Shown in pieces: positions 42,496 to 51,599 of a stretch of 64,000 bases of DNA (position 1 is its first letter; every line of letters starts with the position of its first letter). Under the pieces are notes generated by a model. It saw only the letters and a list, made by a program, of their open reading frames with translations, was not told the DNA's origin and made no database searches. The DNA lies in assembly GCF_000368025.1 (NCBI RefSeq), contig NZ_KB849211.1, positions 591,934 through 655,933 on the forward strand, given 5' to 3'. The stretch is from Acinetobacter parvus DSM 16617 = CIP 108168. GTDB taxonomy: Bacteria > Pseudomonadota > Gammaproteobacteria > Pseudomonadales > Moraxellaceae. The translations under genes and the position numbers were made by a program.

Positions 42496-44385
42496 TTAGA
42501 ATGTACGTGGCTTAGGTTCGATTGCTTCAACCGTTAATGGGCTGAAACGAACTGGCTTATATTCAAGACGGTTGTCTGATGAATACCATAAAGTATGCTT
42601 CATCCACTCATCATCACGGCGGCCGTATGAGTATGTTGGGTGATCAGGTGCCAACTCATAGTCAACAACTGTATGTGCACCACGACATTCTTTACGTGCA
42701 GCAGCAGAGATCAAGGTTGCTTTTGCAACTTCATATAAATTTTCAACTTCCAATGCCTCAACACGTGCTGTGTTAAAGACTTTAGACTTGTCTTTCAAAT
42801 AAATGTTGCGAACACGTGGCTCAATCGCAAGAATCTCTTTTACACCCTTGTCAAGCAATGCCTGAGTACGGAATACACCTGCGTGATCCTGTACGATGTC
42901 ACGGATTGCATCGGCCACTTCCTGAGCGTTCTCACCAGAAGTTGAGTCATCCAGCTTACGGATACGAGCCAGAGTGTTTTCCAGCACATTATTTGGCAAC
43001 GGTGCATAGTCATCACCGTGATGCTTGGTCACGTAGTCAATGATGTGTTCACCAGCAGCTTTACCGAATACCACAAGGTCAAGCAGGGAGTTGGTCCCTA
43101 AACGGTTTGCACCATGTACAGATACACAAGAACACTCACCGATTGCATAGAAACCTTTTACTGGCTTCACATAGTCACGGGTACCTTTATAGGTATATTC
43201 TTTAGTGTCCTTATCATAGTGAGCAGAGAATTCAGCCTCTTCCACACCATGCGGCACAACGACCTGACCATGAATATTGGTTGGAATACCACCCATTTGA
43301 TAATGAATTGTTGGTACAACTGGAATTGGCTCTTTGGTACAGTCAACGTTTGCGAACTTCTTACCAATCTCAAATACAGATGGTAGACGCTTCATGATTG
43401 TTTCCGCACCCAAGTGGGTCATATCCAACAGGATATAATCCGCTTTAGGACCACAGCCACGACCTTCCTTAATTTCCTGATCCATAGAGCGTGATACGAA
43501 GTCACGTGGTGCCAAGTCTTTTAAAGTCGGTGCATAACGCTCCATGAACGGTTCGCCGTCTTTATTACGAAGGATACCGCCTTCACCACGACAACCCTCA
43601 GTCAACAATACGCCTGCGCCCGCAACACCCGTTGGGTGGAATTGCCAGAATTCCATATCCTGTAATGGAATACCCGCACGGGCAGCCATACCAAGTCCGT
43701 CACCTGTGTTGATATAGGCGTTTGTTGATGCACGGTAAACACGACCCGCACCACCCGTAGCAAACAAGGTTGCCTTTGCCTGGAATACCGCAATATTACC
43801 AGTTTCCTGATCATATGCGGTTACACCAAGAACATCACCCTGTTCATTACGGATTAAGTCAAGTGCAATCCATTCAACGAAGAACTGAGTACCCATTTTC
43901 ACGTTGCTTTGATACAAAGTGTGAAGCAATGCATGACCTGTACGGTCAGCGGCAGCACAGGCACGTGGAACGGCTTTTTCACCGTAGTTAGCAGAGTGAC
44001 CACCGAATGGACGCTGATAGATCGTGCCATCTTCATTACGGTCAAACGGCATACCCAGATGTTCAAGCTCATAAACAACTTTTGGCGCTTCACGGGTCAT
44101 AAACTCGATTGCGTCCTGATCACCCAACCAGTCAGAACCTTTTACCGTATCGTAAAAGTGGTAATGCCAGTTGTCTTCCTGCATGTTGCCCAGTGACGCA
44201 CCAATACCACCCTGAGCAGCAACTGTATGCGAACGTGTTGGGAACACTTTGGTGAGTACTGCAACCTGTAAACCTGCCTGAGCAAGCTGATAGGCTGCAC
44301 GCATACCAGAACCACCACCACCAACGATTACAGCGTCAAATGATAATGTCTGGATATTTGAATAATTTTCTTTAGGGGTTGCCAT
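42496..44385 (-). CDS. sdhA: Succinate dehydrogenase flavoprotein subunit
   Basis: A 629-residue subunit with covalent FAD that oxidises succinate to fumarate at the membrane. The FAD motif AVIVGGGGSGMRAAYQLAQA is near the N-terminus and the flavin-linking His is in TRSHTVAAQGGIGA (about residues 50-63). The active-site GGHSANYGEKAVPRACAAAD and the HGANRLGTNSLLDLVVFG segment are present. An AGGA ribosome site precedes the ATG. It lies 12 bases after sdhD and 14 before sdhB. Confidence 0.97.
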   Translation of the reverse strand: MATPKENYSNIQTLSFDAVIVGGGGSGMRAAYQLAQAGLQVAVLTKVFPTRSHTVAAQGGIGASLGNMQEDNWHYHFYDTVKGSDWLGDQDAIEFMTREAPKVVYELEHLGMPFDRNEDGTIYQRPFGGHSANYGEKAVPRACAAADRTGHALLHTLYQSNVKMGTQFFVEWIALDLIRNEQGDVLGVTAYDQETGNIAVFQAKATLFATGGAGRVYRASTNAYINTGDGLGMAARAGIPLQDMEFWQFHPTGVAGAGVLLTEGCRGEGGILRNKDGEPFMERYAPTLKDLAPRDFVSRSMDQEIKEGRGCGPKADYILLDMTHLGAETIMKRLPSVFEIGKKFANVDCTKEPIPVVPTIHYQMGGIPTNIHGQVVVPHGVEEAEFSAHYDKDTKEYTYKGTRDYVKPVKGFYAIGECSCVSVHGANRLGTNSLLDLVVFGKAAGEHIIDYVTKHHGDDYAPLPNNVLENTLARIRKLDDSTSGENAQEVADAIRDIVQDHAGVFRTQALLDKGVKEILAIEPRVRNIYLKDKSKVFNTARVEALEVENLYEVAKATLISAAARKECRGAHTVVDYELAPDHPTYSYGRRDDEWMKHTLWYSSDNRLEYKPVRFSPLTVEAIEPKPRTF

Positions 44386-44397
44386 GATCTGTTCCTA

Positions 44398-44763
44398 TCA
44401 ATTTGCCCAGAAAATCTGGATACCCCAGATTGCGTACACGAACACTGAAATAATGACAGCAGAAGTCAATACAAGGCGCAAACCTGAAGCTGATGGTCCC
44501 ATCTGACGAGTCGTTACATAATCAGTAAAGACTTGCCACATACCAATCCAAGCATGTGCAACCAGCGATAATACCGCCAACAAAGAAAAAATCTTCATTG
44601 GCAGAGTCAACATAAAGCCAGCCCACTGTTCATAGCCAAATCCGCTGTTGCAGAGAATCCAGCCAAACAGAACAACAGTATAGGCAGCCAATACAACCGC
44701 ACTCACACGCTGGATATACCAATCGCGAGAACCTGAACCTGTTAAACCTGTAGCACTTTTCAT
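44398..44763 (-). CDS. sdhD: Succinate dehydrogenase membrane anchor subunit D
   Basis: A 121-residue hydrophobic protein with three membrane helices (VSAVVLAAYTVVLFGWIL; KIFSLLAVLSLVAHAWIGMW with the heme-region His; LVLTSAVIISVFVYAIWGI). SRDWYIQRVSAV is the anchor signature. ATG 44763 overlaps the sdhC stop as TGATG, the natural coupling; an in-frame start at 44778 would lie inside sdhC. With SdhC it binds heme b and ubiquinone. Confidence 0.93.
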   Translation of the reverse strand: MKSATGLTGSGSRDWYIQRVSAVVLAAYTVVLFGWILCNSGFGYEQWAGFMLTLPMKIFSLLAVLSLVAHAWIGMWQVFTDYVTTRQMGPSASGLRLVLTSAVIISVFVYAIWGIQIFWAN

Positions 44764-45164
44764 CAGAACATAATCCATACAAAGGCTGCGATAATACCAA
44801 CCGCAGACAAGATCAATGCGATTGTAGCTGCGATGCGACCGCTCTGTAATTCTTCAGCAAAACCAAGGTCGGCAAGCAAGTGCTTGATTCCTGCGATAAA
44901 GTGGAAAATTAATCCAGCTACAAATACCCATACGATGAAACGTACAATGATATTTCCGAAAACGACATTTTTAACGTAGTCAAATCCTTCTGGTGAAGAT
45001 AAAGATTTATCCAAAATCCATAAAAGAACTGCGACCAATAAGAAAACGATCACACCTGATAAACGGTGCAGAATTGATGCAATAGCCACGGGTGATTTTA
45101 AGTTTACAGCTAAAACTTGACCCATGGACAAATTGACAGGTCTGTTGCTTTTCACAGCGGGCAT
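44763..45164 (-). CDS. sdhC: Succinate dehydrogenase cytochrome b556 subunit
   Basis: A 133-residue anchor with three membrane helices. The signature NLKSPVAIASILHRLSGVIV (about residues 22-41, including the quinone-site Ser/Arg region) and FIAGIKHLLADLGF (heme His) identify SdhC. It is the first gene of sdhCDAB; its promoter lies in the long region shared with gltA. Confidence 0.94.
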   Translation of the reverse strand: MPAVKSNRPVNLSMGQVLAVNLKSPVAIASILHRLSGVIVFLLVAVLLWILDKSLSSPEGFDYVKNVVFGNIIVRFIVWVFVAGLIFHFIAGIKHLLADLGFAEELQSGRIAATIALILSAVGIIAAFVWIMF

Positions 45165-46062
45165 CCTGTAAGTAGAAACTCCAACTGGAGTTTGTTTGAA
45201 TTAATTCAAAGGAAAGCTGGCATTGTTAGGCAAGCACAGCTCATGCCTAACCTATAACGACACCGAATTATAAAACGTGAAATATCAAAATACAAACAAT
45301 CAGCTTTCGCTTTAGTCGAAAAAAATAATAAATAAGAATCATTCACACAAACAATATTTCCCAGATAAATTAAATTTCTGGCGAAATTATTCTATCCATT
45401 TGTTTTATAAAAACAAAAATATAAAACTTTTTTTTATGAATAGTTTCAAGCTGGAAAAAATCACCATTATTTATTTCAAAAAAAATATGTTTTTCTCAGT
45501 AAAACCCCATTAAATGAGTCGGTTTTAAGCATAGTCATAAATAATACCCCTCATTTATATCTTAAATACAATTAACCACTAATCTATTATTCAGGCCTAA
45601 TCCATATAAATACATCGATTTATTTTTAATCAATCAATCGCACCATAATGAACCAATTATCCCGTTATATGTCAGCCTTTAAACTGTTTTTTGAACTATT
45701 ATTTAACGCGAGACCATGAGATATATAGGTTTTTGCTGAGCTAAGCCCTTAATTTTACAGGCATCAAAATATCACCAGAGTAAAAATTTACTTACAATTG
45801 TACTGGTGCTTCATTTTTTTTATGCACCTGAAACATGATTTGACATATTATACTCGACCGATGCTGTGAATTTACTCAATTTTTTCTTTGATACTGAATG
45901 ACTAAGTTGACTGTAGAAATGTCATTTTTTATCCCTAAGTATAATTGACAAAATTTTAGTAGCCACTAATCTTATAGCAAATTTTGACACCGTCTGATTC
46001 GCACATGACAAGATTAGGATTTCGAGTCAGATAATCATTCACCAGGACAGGAGATCTATTGA
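45165..46062. other. Divergent sdhC/gltA regulatory region (about 900 bp)
   Basis: AT-rich DNA between two divergent TCA genes, so it carries both promoters and long leaders. A TATACT at 45850-45855 is a possible -10 for gltA, without a convincing -35. There is no coding frame beyond shadow ORFs and no tRNA; long T and A runs are frequent. Confidence 0.45.
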
Positions 46063-47337
46063 ATGTCTGCAGCAACTGGCAAAAAAGCCGTATTACAGCT
46101 TGATGGCAAAGAAATTGAATTACCAATTTACAGCGGCACATTGGGCCCAGATGTAATTGACGTTAAAGATGTATTGGCATCTGGTCATTTTACTTTCGAT
46201 CCTGGTTTTATGGCGACAGCTGCTTGCGAATCTAAGATCACATTCATTGATGGTGACAAAGGTGTGTTATTGCACCGTGGTTATCCAATTGATCAATTAG
46301 CGACTCAAGCAGACTACCTCGAAACTTGCTATTTACTATTAAATGGCGAGCTTCCAAATGCTGAACAAAAGGCAGAATTTGACGCTAAAGTACGCAACCA
46401 CACCATGGTTCACGATCAGGTAAGCCGTTTCTTCAATGGTTTCCGTCGTGACGCTCACCCAATGGCTATAATGGTTGGTGTTGTTGGTGCGTTGTCTGCG
46501 TTCTATCACAATGGCTTGGATATCGAAGATATCAACCACCGTGAAATCACTGCAATTCGTCTTATCGCGAAAATTCCTACGCTTGCAGCGTGGAGCTACA
46601 AATACACGATCGGACAGCCATTCATTTACCCACGTAACGACCTAAACTATGCAGAAAACTTCCTGCATATGATGTTTGCTACGCCTGCGGATCGTGACTA
46701 TAAGGTTAATCCGATTTTGTCTAAAGCAATGGACCGTATCTTCACGCTTCATGCTGACCACGAACAAAATGCGTCTACATCTACTGTTCGTCTTGCTGGT
46801 TCTACTGGTGCAAACCCATATGCATGTATCTCTTCAGGTATTTCTGCACTTTGGGGACCATCACATGGTGGTGCAAACGAAGCTGTACTGAAAATGCTGG
46901 CTGAAATCGGTAGCGTTGAAAACGTTGCTGAATTTATGGAAAAAGTAAAACGCAAAGAAGCGAAGCTTATGGGCTTTGGTCACCGTGTTTACAAAAACTT
47001 TGACCCACGTGCCAAAGTGATGAAAGAAACCTGTGATGAAGTGCTTGGTGCATTGGGTATCAATGATCCACAACTTGCGCTTGCAATGGAACTTGAGCGC
47101 ATTGCGCTTAGCGACCCATACTTCATTGAACGTAAACTTTATCCAAACGTAGATTTCTACTCAGGCATCATCTTAAAAGCGATTGGTATCCCTGTTGATA
47201 TGTTTACAGTTATTTTTGCATTAGGTCGTACTGTTGGCTGGATCAGCCACTGGTTAGAAATGCACGCTTCCCCATATAAAATTGGCCGTCCTCGCCAGCT
47301 TTATACAGGTGAAAAACAACGTGACATCAAACGTTAA
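46063..47337 (+). CDS. gltA: Citrate synthase
   Basis: A 424-residue type II (hexameric, NADH-sensitive) citrate synthase, the entry step of the TCA cycle. The catalytic His is in GPSHGGANEAVLKML (about residues 266-280), the next His/Asp region in FGHRVYKNFDPRAKVMKE (about 305-322), and GRPRQLYTGEKQRDIK ends the protein. AGGAG lies nine to ten bases before the ATG. It is divergent from sdhCDAB and followed by a terminator at 47357-47384. Confidence 0.97.
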   Translation: MSAATGKKAVLQLDGKEIELPIYSGTLGPDVIDVKDVLASGHFTFDPGFMATAACESKITFIDGDKGVLLHRGYPIDQLATQADYLETCYLLLNGELPNAEQKAEFDAKVRNHTMVHDQVSRFFNGFRRDAHPMAIMVGVVGALSAFYHNGLDIEDINHREITAIRLIAKIPTLAAWSYKYTIGQPFIYPRNDLNYAENFLHMMFATPADRDYKVNPILSKAMDRIFTLHADHEQNASTSTVRLAGSTGANPYACISSGISALWGPSHGGANEAVLKMLAEIGSVENVAEFMEKVKRKEAKLMGFGHRVYKNFDPRAKVMKETCDEVLGALGINDPQLALAMELERIALSDPYFIERKLYPNVDFYSGIILKAIGIPVDMFTVIFALGRTVGWISHWLEMHASPYKIGRPRQLYTGEKQRDIKR

Positions 47338-47356
47338 TTTTTAAGAAATTAATGTG

Positions 47357-47384
47357 AAAAAGCTGCCAAATGGCAGCTTTTTTT
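47357..47384 (+). terminator. gltA terminator
   Basis: AAGCTGCCA AA TGGCAGCTT with A and T runs, 20 bases past the stop. It may also serve the convergent gene that ends at 47393. Confidence 0.85.
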
Positions 47385-47392
47385 ATTGCTTT

Positions 47393-47884
47393 CTAAAGCT
47401 CATCCTCTTCCAGGGCACGCAACAAGTTTGTACTGATCCCATCGGCACGCAGCCAGGCCAGTTCATAGCTTGCCTTGGCTAAAGCCAACACACGTCGTTC
47501 AAACTCATCCCAGATCAGCTTTACCTGTGTGTGGGAAATTCCAAGTCCACTTTCCTGTGCCAAATGCTTATTTTTCTCACAGATTTTTAAAGCATGATAC
47601 AGCTTACGTCCAGCACTTGCGCTTTCCAGAATACGAATGTGCTTAGCATGGATAAAGCCCTCGACATGCTGGAGACTGGCATTGGGCAACAATGGCACCA
47701 GAATCTGGTCCAGTTGTGCATCCAAACGCTTCCAGACCACCAACCGCTGTTCAGGCGTATAGGTGTTCCACTGGATCACCTCATGATTAAAACGGCGGCA
47801 TCCACGACACACCAGATCACCAAATACCGTTGAACAACGCCCTGCGCATGGGGTCAGTGATGGGATTCGACAATCATTACTCAA
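47393..47884 (-). CDS. DUF1289 domain protein
   Basis: A 163-residue cytosolic protein whose N-terminus is a DUF1289 Cys motif: SLTPCAGRCSTVFGDLVCRG then CRRF, four Cys likely binding iron-sulfur or zinc. The rest is helical (EVIQWNTYTPEQRLVVWKRL, DAQLDQIL) and ends with a long helix to LLRALEEDEL. Function unknown. It is divergent from trhO. Confidence 0.75.
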   Translation of the reverse strand: MSNDCRIPSLTPCAGRCSTVFGDLVCRGCRRFNHEVIQWNTYTPEQRLVVWKRLDAQLDQILVPLLPNASLQHVEGFIHAKHIRILESASAGRKLYHALKICEKNKHLAQESGLGISHTQVKLIWDEFERRVLALAKASYELAWLRADGISTNLLRALEEDEL

Positions 47885-47994
47885 AACTTATTCCTCTAAA
47901 ACCATATTAATTTTATGGTTTTCTCGCTTATTTTCAAATTTCACGCTAAAATATGCGCCTTGTTTTTCCTATCTTAATACATTTGGAGTTATCC

Positions 47995-48927
47995 ATGAAC
48001 GCTACTGTAGAACAGCTTGCACCTGTAGAACAGCAAGCGACCAATAATTGGGTTGTTGCGGCACTATATCAATTTAAAGAAGTTGCGGATGCGGCCGATC
48101 TGCAAAAACGTCTTCTGGACTTAGTGAATGGCATCAATTTATGTGGAACTCTGATTGTCGCTTCTGAAGGAATTAATGGTACTGTTGCTGGCGACCGTGC
48201 AGCAATTGACACGGTTCACCAATTCCTATTGAACGAAGGCTTTAGCGCAATGGAATATAAGGAGTCTACCAGCTCTGAAAAACCATTCCGCAAGATGAAG
48301 ATTAAGCTGAAGAATGAAATCGTTACCCTGGGTGTGGAGGTTAAGCCACGTGACCTGGTTGGTCATTATCTTGATCCAAAGGAATGGAACGAGCTGATTA
48401 GCCGCGATGACGTGATTCTGGTGGATACTCGCAACGACTACGAATATAAGGCAGGTACATTCAAGGGCGCAATTGATCCTAAAACAGAAACATTCCGTGA
48501 ATTTCCTGAATATGTAAAACAAAACCTTGAACAGCACAAAGACAAGAAAATCGCCATGTTCTGTACAGGGGGTATCCGCTGTGAAAAATCCACTTCCCTG
48601 TTGTTACAGGAAGGCTTTAGTGAGGTTTACCACCTAAAGGGCGGTATCCTTAAATATCTGGAAGAAACACCTGCCGAGGAAAGCCTTTGGGAAGGTGAAT
48701 GTTTTGTATTTGATGGCCGTACTGCCGTGACACACGGGGTTGAGGAAGGCGAGAACATCAAGTGTCATGCATGCGGCTGGCCTTTAACCAAAGAAGAAGC
48801 GGAATTGCCAAACTATGAGCATGGTGTTTCCTGTGTTTTCTGTATTGATAAAACCACAGAGAAACAGAAAGAGGGTTTCCGTATGCGTCAATCGCAAATT
48901 GCAGCAGCAAAACGTAAACGCCTATAA
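47995..48927 (+). CDS. trhO: tRNA uridine hydroxylase TrhO (rhodanese family)
   Basis: A 310-residue rhodanese-family protein that makes 5-hydroxyuridine at U34 of some tRNAs, oxygen-dependently. The N-terminal acylphosphatase-like part holds GINLCGTLIVASEGINGTVA. The rhodanese domain has the active Cys in KIAMFCTGGIRCEKSTSLLL (about residues 195-214). A C-terminal Cys cluster (IKCHACGWPL, GVSCVFC) is typical. GGAG seven bases before ATG 47995 sets the start; an in-frame start at 47953 is not supported. Confidence 0.93.
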   Translation: MNATVEQLAPVEQQATNNWVVAALYQFKEVADAADLQKRLLDLVNGINLCGTLIVASEGINGTVAGDRAAIDTVHQFLLNEGFSAMEYKESTSSEKPFRKMKIKLKNEIVTLGVEVKPRDLVGHYLDPKEWNELISRDDVILVDTRNDYEYKAGTFKGAIDPKTETFREFPEYVKQNLEQHKDKKIAMFCTGGIRCEKSTSLLLQEGFSEVYHLKGGILKYLEETPAEESLWEGECFVFDGRTAVTHGVEEGENIKCHACGWPLTKEEAELPNYEHGVSCVFCIDKTTEKQKEGFRMRQSQIAAAKRKRL

Positions 48928-48942
48928 AAATTAAAAAAACTG

Positions 48943-48970
48943 AAAGCCATAGTTCTACTATGGCTTTTTT
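48943..48970 (+). terminator. trhO terminator
   Basis: AAAGCCATAG TTCTA CTATGGCTTT + T run, 15 bases past the stop. Confidence 0.8.
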
Positions 48971-49060
48971 ATGATAACAATAAAAATGATGTAACGATTA
49001 GACCATTGAGCTTCATGATTAACCATCCTATGCTAAAAACAATAATCAAATGAACTATAT

Positions 49061-49678
49061 ATGGGTATTATGGGACTTGAAGAATGGGTCTTGGCAGTCA
49101 TGGAAAAGCTTGGATATTTAGGCATCGCTTTTTTGATGTTCCTAGATAACATTTTTCCTCCTATTCCCTCTGAAATTATTATGCCCTCTGCGGGTTATAC
49201 CGCCTCCAAGGGGGATTTGAGCTTAATTGGCGTTATCATTGCTGGAAGCGCAGGTTCACTGATCGCGGCGATGATCCTTTATTGGATTGGCCGTAAAATT
49301 CCTGAACAGCGTTTATTCAGTTTTATAGAGCATTACGGCAAATTCCTTAGAATCAAGGTTACCGACCTTGAAAAGGCCTTGGGCTGGTTCAACCAGCATG
49401 GGCATAAAATCGTTTTCTTTGGCCGTATGATTCCAGCAGTACGCTCGCTGATTAGTATCCCCGCTGGAATGAGCAAGATGCCTTTTGGCAAGTTTATGGC
49501 TTACAGCGCATTCGGAACCATCATCTGGACAACATTCCTGGCATTTTTAGGCTATCACCTCAGTGAAGATCAGGCCCTAATGTCTTTAATTATGCAACGG
49601 GCTAGCTATATTATTTTGGCAATTGTCATACTTTACATCATTTGGAAAATGGCTAAAAAATTTGGGCAGAAAACATAA
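49061..49678 (+). CDS. DedA-family membrane protein
   Basis: A 205-residue DedA (VTT/SNARE-associated) protein with about five helices and re-entrant loops. LGYLGIAFLMFLDNIFPPIP with SEIIMPSAGYTASKG is the conserved N-terminal block, and FFGRMIPAVRSLISIPAGMS (about residues 120-139) the C-terminal block with the key Arg. DedA proteins are linked to recycling or flipping of lipid carriers and envelope integrity. A terminator of trhO separates it from the gene before. Confidence 0.9.
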   Translation: MGIMGLEEWVLAVMEKLGYLGIAFLMFLDNIFPPIPSEIIMPSAGYTASKGDLSLIGVIIAGSAGSLIAAMILYWIGRKIPEQRLFSFIEHYGKFLRIKVTDLEKALGWFNQHGHKIVFFGRMIPAVRSLISIPAGMSKMPFGKFMAYSAFGTIIWTTFLAFLGYHLSEDQALMSLIMQRASYIILAIVILYIIWKMAKKFGQKT

Positions 49679-49727
49679 AAAAGACAAAGACTTATCCTTT
49701 ATTATTCATCTAAGTTAAGGAAAAACC

Positions 49728-50357
49728 ATGCAGCATGAGTTTTGGCATCAAAAATGGCAAAAAAATGAGATTGGCTTTCATCTCAACCAGCCTCACCCAC
49801 TACTGGTTAAATATACGGGTTCCTTAAATCTCTCTCCAAATAGCCGTATTTTTATCCCACTCTGCGGTAAAAGTTTAGACATACATTGGCTTTTAGGTGA
49901 GGGCTATCATGTAGTGGCAATTGACCTGAGTCCAATTGCCATTCAGGACTTAATCTCAACACTTAGACTTTCCTTTACCGAAACTCGGACTGGAAATCTT
50001 AGTCATTTTCACCATCCACAAATTGACCTATTTGTCGGTGATTTTTTTGAATTGACGGTTGAACAGACAGGAAAGATTGATGCGATTTATGATCGGGCAG
50101 CCTTGGTCGCCCTGCCAGAAGAAATGCGAAGCCAATATGTCCAGCATCTCATTCAGATTGGTGGTGAAGCATCGCAATTACTGATTAGCTTTGAGTATGA
50201 TCAATCCATGATGGCTGGTCCGCCTTTTTCCATTTCCACCCAACAGCTTCAAGACTACTATTCCAGTGAATACAACATACAGCCACTCGATAGCCAAACT
50301 GAACTGCTCAAAGGAAAAGTGAATGCCCAGGAAAAAATTTGGCTGCTAAAGAAATAA
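49728..50357 (+). CDS. tpm: Thiopurine S-methyltransferase (TPMT family)
   Basis: A 209-residue SAM-dependent methyltransferase of the TPMT family. The N-terminal QHEFWHQKWQKNEIGFHLNQ and RIFIPLCGKSLDIHWLLGEG (SAM loop, about residues 40-59), then YDRAALVALPEEMRSQYVQH, are diagnostic. Members methylate thiopurines, tellurite or selenite; the natural substrate here is unknown. AAGGAAAAACC precedes the ATG. It is 49 bases after the DedA gene and may share its transcript. Confidence 0.93.
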   Translation: MQHEFWHQKWQKNEIGFHLNQPHPLLVKYTGSLNLSPNSRIFIPLCGKSLDIHWLLGEGYHVVAIDLSPIAIQDLISTLRLSFTETRTGNLSHFHHPQIDLFVGDFFELTVEQTGKIDAIYDRAALVALPEEMRSQYVQHLIQIGGEASQLLISFEYDQSMMAGPPFSISTQQLQDYYSSEYNIQPLDSQTELLKGKVNAQEKIWLLKK

Positions 50358-50373
50358 CCCTATCCCAAAATAA

Positions 50374-50393
50374 AAAACGTCCATAAGGACGTT
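50374..50393. terminator. Hairpin after tpm
   Basis: AAACGTCC ATAA GGACGTTT, with A-rich left side and weak T tract. Likely terminator for tpm and possibly for the convergent UPF0149 gene. Confidence 0.6.
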
Positions 50394-50450
50394 TAAATAC
50401 TTAACCTGGCGTATATATGAGCCGCTATCATTGCGGCCTCAAACCTATCC

Positions 50451-50975
50451 TCAAGCTGGTGTATGGTACATGAGATAAATCTCATTAAGATTATCTGGAA
50501 TTTCCTCAGCCAGTTCATCCATCAACTGACCATTGCGACGGAAAGACTCCATTTGCGGATCTTCCTCATCAATGCCACTAAACACCATGATCGGCAAAGT
50601 CAAATCAACCAGTTGTTCTTCATATTCTGGCGTAAACCAGGCATCTTCGTTCAGGAACATGGCATCAACGAAACCGACGCTCCAGTCACCTAAACTTGAA
50701 TCCACATCAGCCTCTTCAATTTCAAATGGAAACTCAATTCCATTTTCATTGGCCAAATCCTGACGGATGGATTCCAGCCAGGCTTTAATCTGTTCGATGA
50801 TCTCACTCGGAACTTTCTTTTGATTGCTCTCGAACAGCTCATCCAGCCAACGATCAAACTTTGGGCCAACGGCAATAGCGCACAAAAAGCCATGAGTCGC
50901 CGCAAAATCTAAACCATATTCGTTTTGGTCACCGTCAAGATAATTACTTAACAACTCTAAATCCAGGGTACTCAT
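50451..50975 (-). CDS. UPF0149 / YecA-YgfB family protein
   Basis: A 174-residue acidic cytosolic protein of the UPF0149 (YgfB) family. LELLSNYLDGDQNEYGLDFA with THGFLCAIAVGP at the start, then SSLGDWSVGFVDAMFLNEDA (about residues 91-110), are the family's conserved blocks. The related P. aeruginosa YgfB modulates gene expression, but no role is demonstrated by sequence. It is preceded by a small acidic-protein gene on the same strand. Confidence 0.85.
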   Translation of the reverse strand: MSTLDLELLSNYLDGDQNEYGLDFAATHGFLCAIAVGPKFDRWLDELFESNQKKVPSEIIEQIKAWLESIRQDLANENGIEFPFEIEEADVDSSLGDWSVGFVDAMFLNEDAWFTPEYEEQLVDLTLPIMVFSGIDEEDPQMESFRRNGQLMDELAEEIPDNLNEIYLMYHTPA

Positions 50976-51046
50976 TTTTTATCCAGCTCTAAAGTTACAT
51001 TTTCGACAGCATAACATTTTCAGACACAAAGTCTCAGCAATTTTGC

Positions 51047-51250
51047 CTAGTCTTCGTCATCGAGGTCATCATCGTCGAAATCGTAGTCAAAATCTTTTAA
51101 TTCTCGTTCTAAACGACGCTGAGCCAACAGATCATCAATCAAACGGCGTTTTTCCAATGATTCCTTGGCACTGATTTTTCCTGATGATTCATCAAAACCA
51201 ACATCATCGCCGTAGTTATCATCATCTAATTCAAAATCTGTAGAAGACAC
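51047..51250 (-). CDS. Small acidic protein, PA3496-like
   Basis: A 67-residue protein with Asp/Glu-rich ends (DYDFDDDDLDDED) and a basic middle helix (SLEKRRLIDDLLAQRRLERE). It resembles the PA3496 family of putative envelope-integrity proteins by eye only. It lies 71 bases upstream of the UPF0149 gene, divergent from rpoD. Confidence 0.6.
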   Translation of the reverse strand: MSSTDFELDDDNYGDDVGFDESSGKISAKESLEKRRLIDDLLAQRRLERELKDFDYDFDDDDLDDED

Positions 51251-51599
51251 GAAGTACCTCTTATACGAAAAATATAAATGGGTCTAGCCGCTATTTATCT
51301 GTCTCAAACCACCTTGTCAAGTTTTATTTTATTTTTTTGCTATAAATCGGTGATTTGTACTTTTTTTCGGCGGTTTTTTTGTGTAATTATAATCCCAGGA
51401 CAATACCAATCAAAAAAGTTCCGCAAAAAGGATGGACTGCTTGAAAAATTATGACACACCCCCATATTCAAGAAACACACGTGAAATCAATACTATTTTT
51501 TATTTAAAGCAAACGGATCAAATCCAAAACATTCCTCGTGAATTGTGCTATCATGCACGGTTTTTCACCGCCACAGATTCAACAAAAGAGTAAGCAAAG
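51251..51599. other. rpoD upstream region
   Basis: About 350 bases with the promoters of the acidic-protein gene and rpoD. A candidate extended -10 TGCTATCAT (-10 hexamer TATCAT at 51549-51554) is about 45 bases before the rpoD ATG. Poly-T tracts lie upstream. No other feature seen. Confidence 0.45.
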
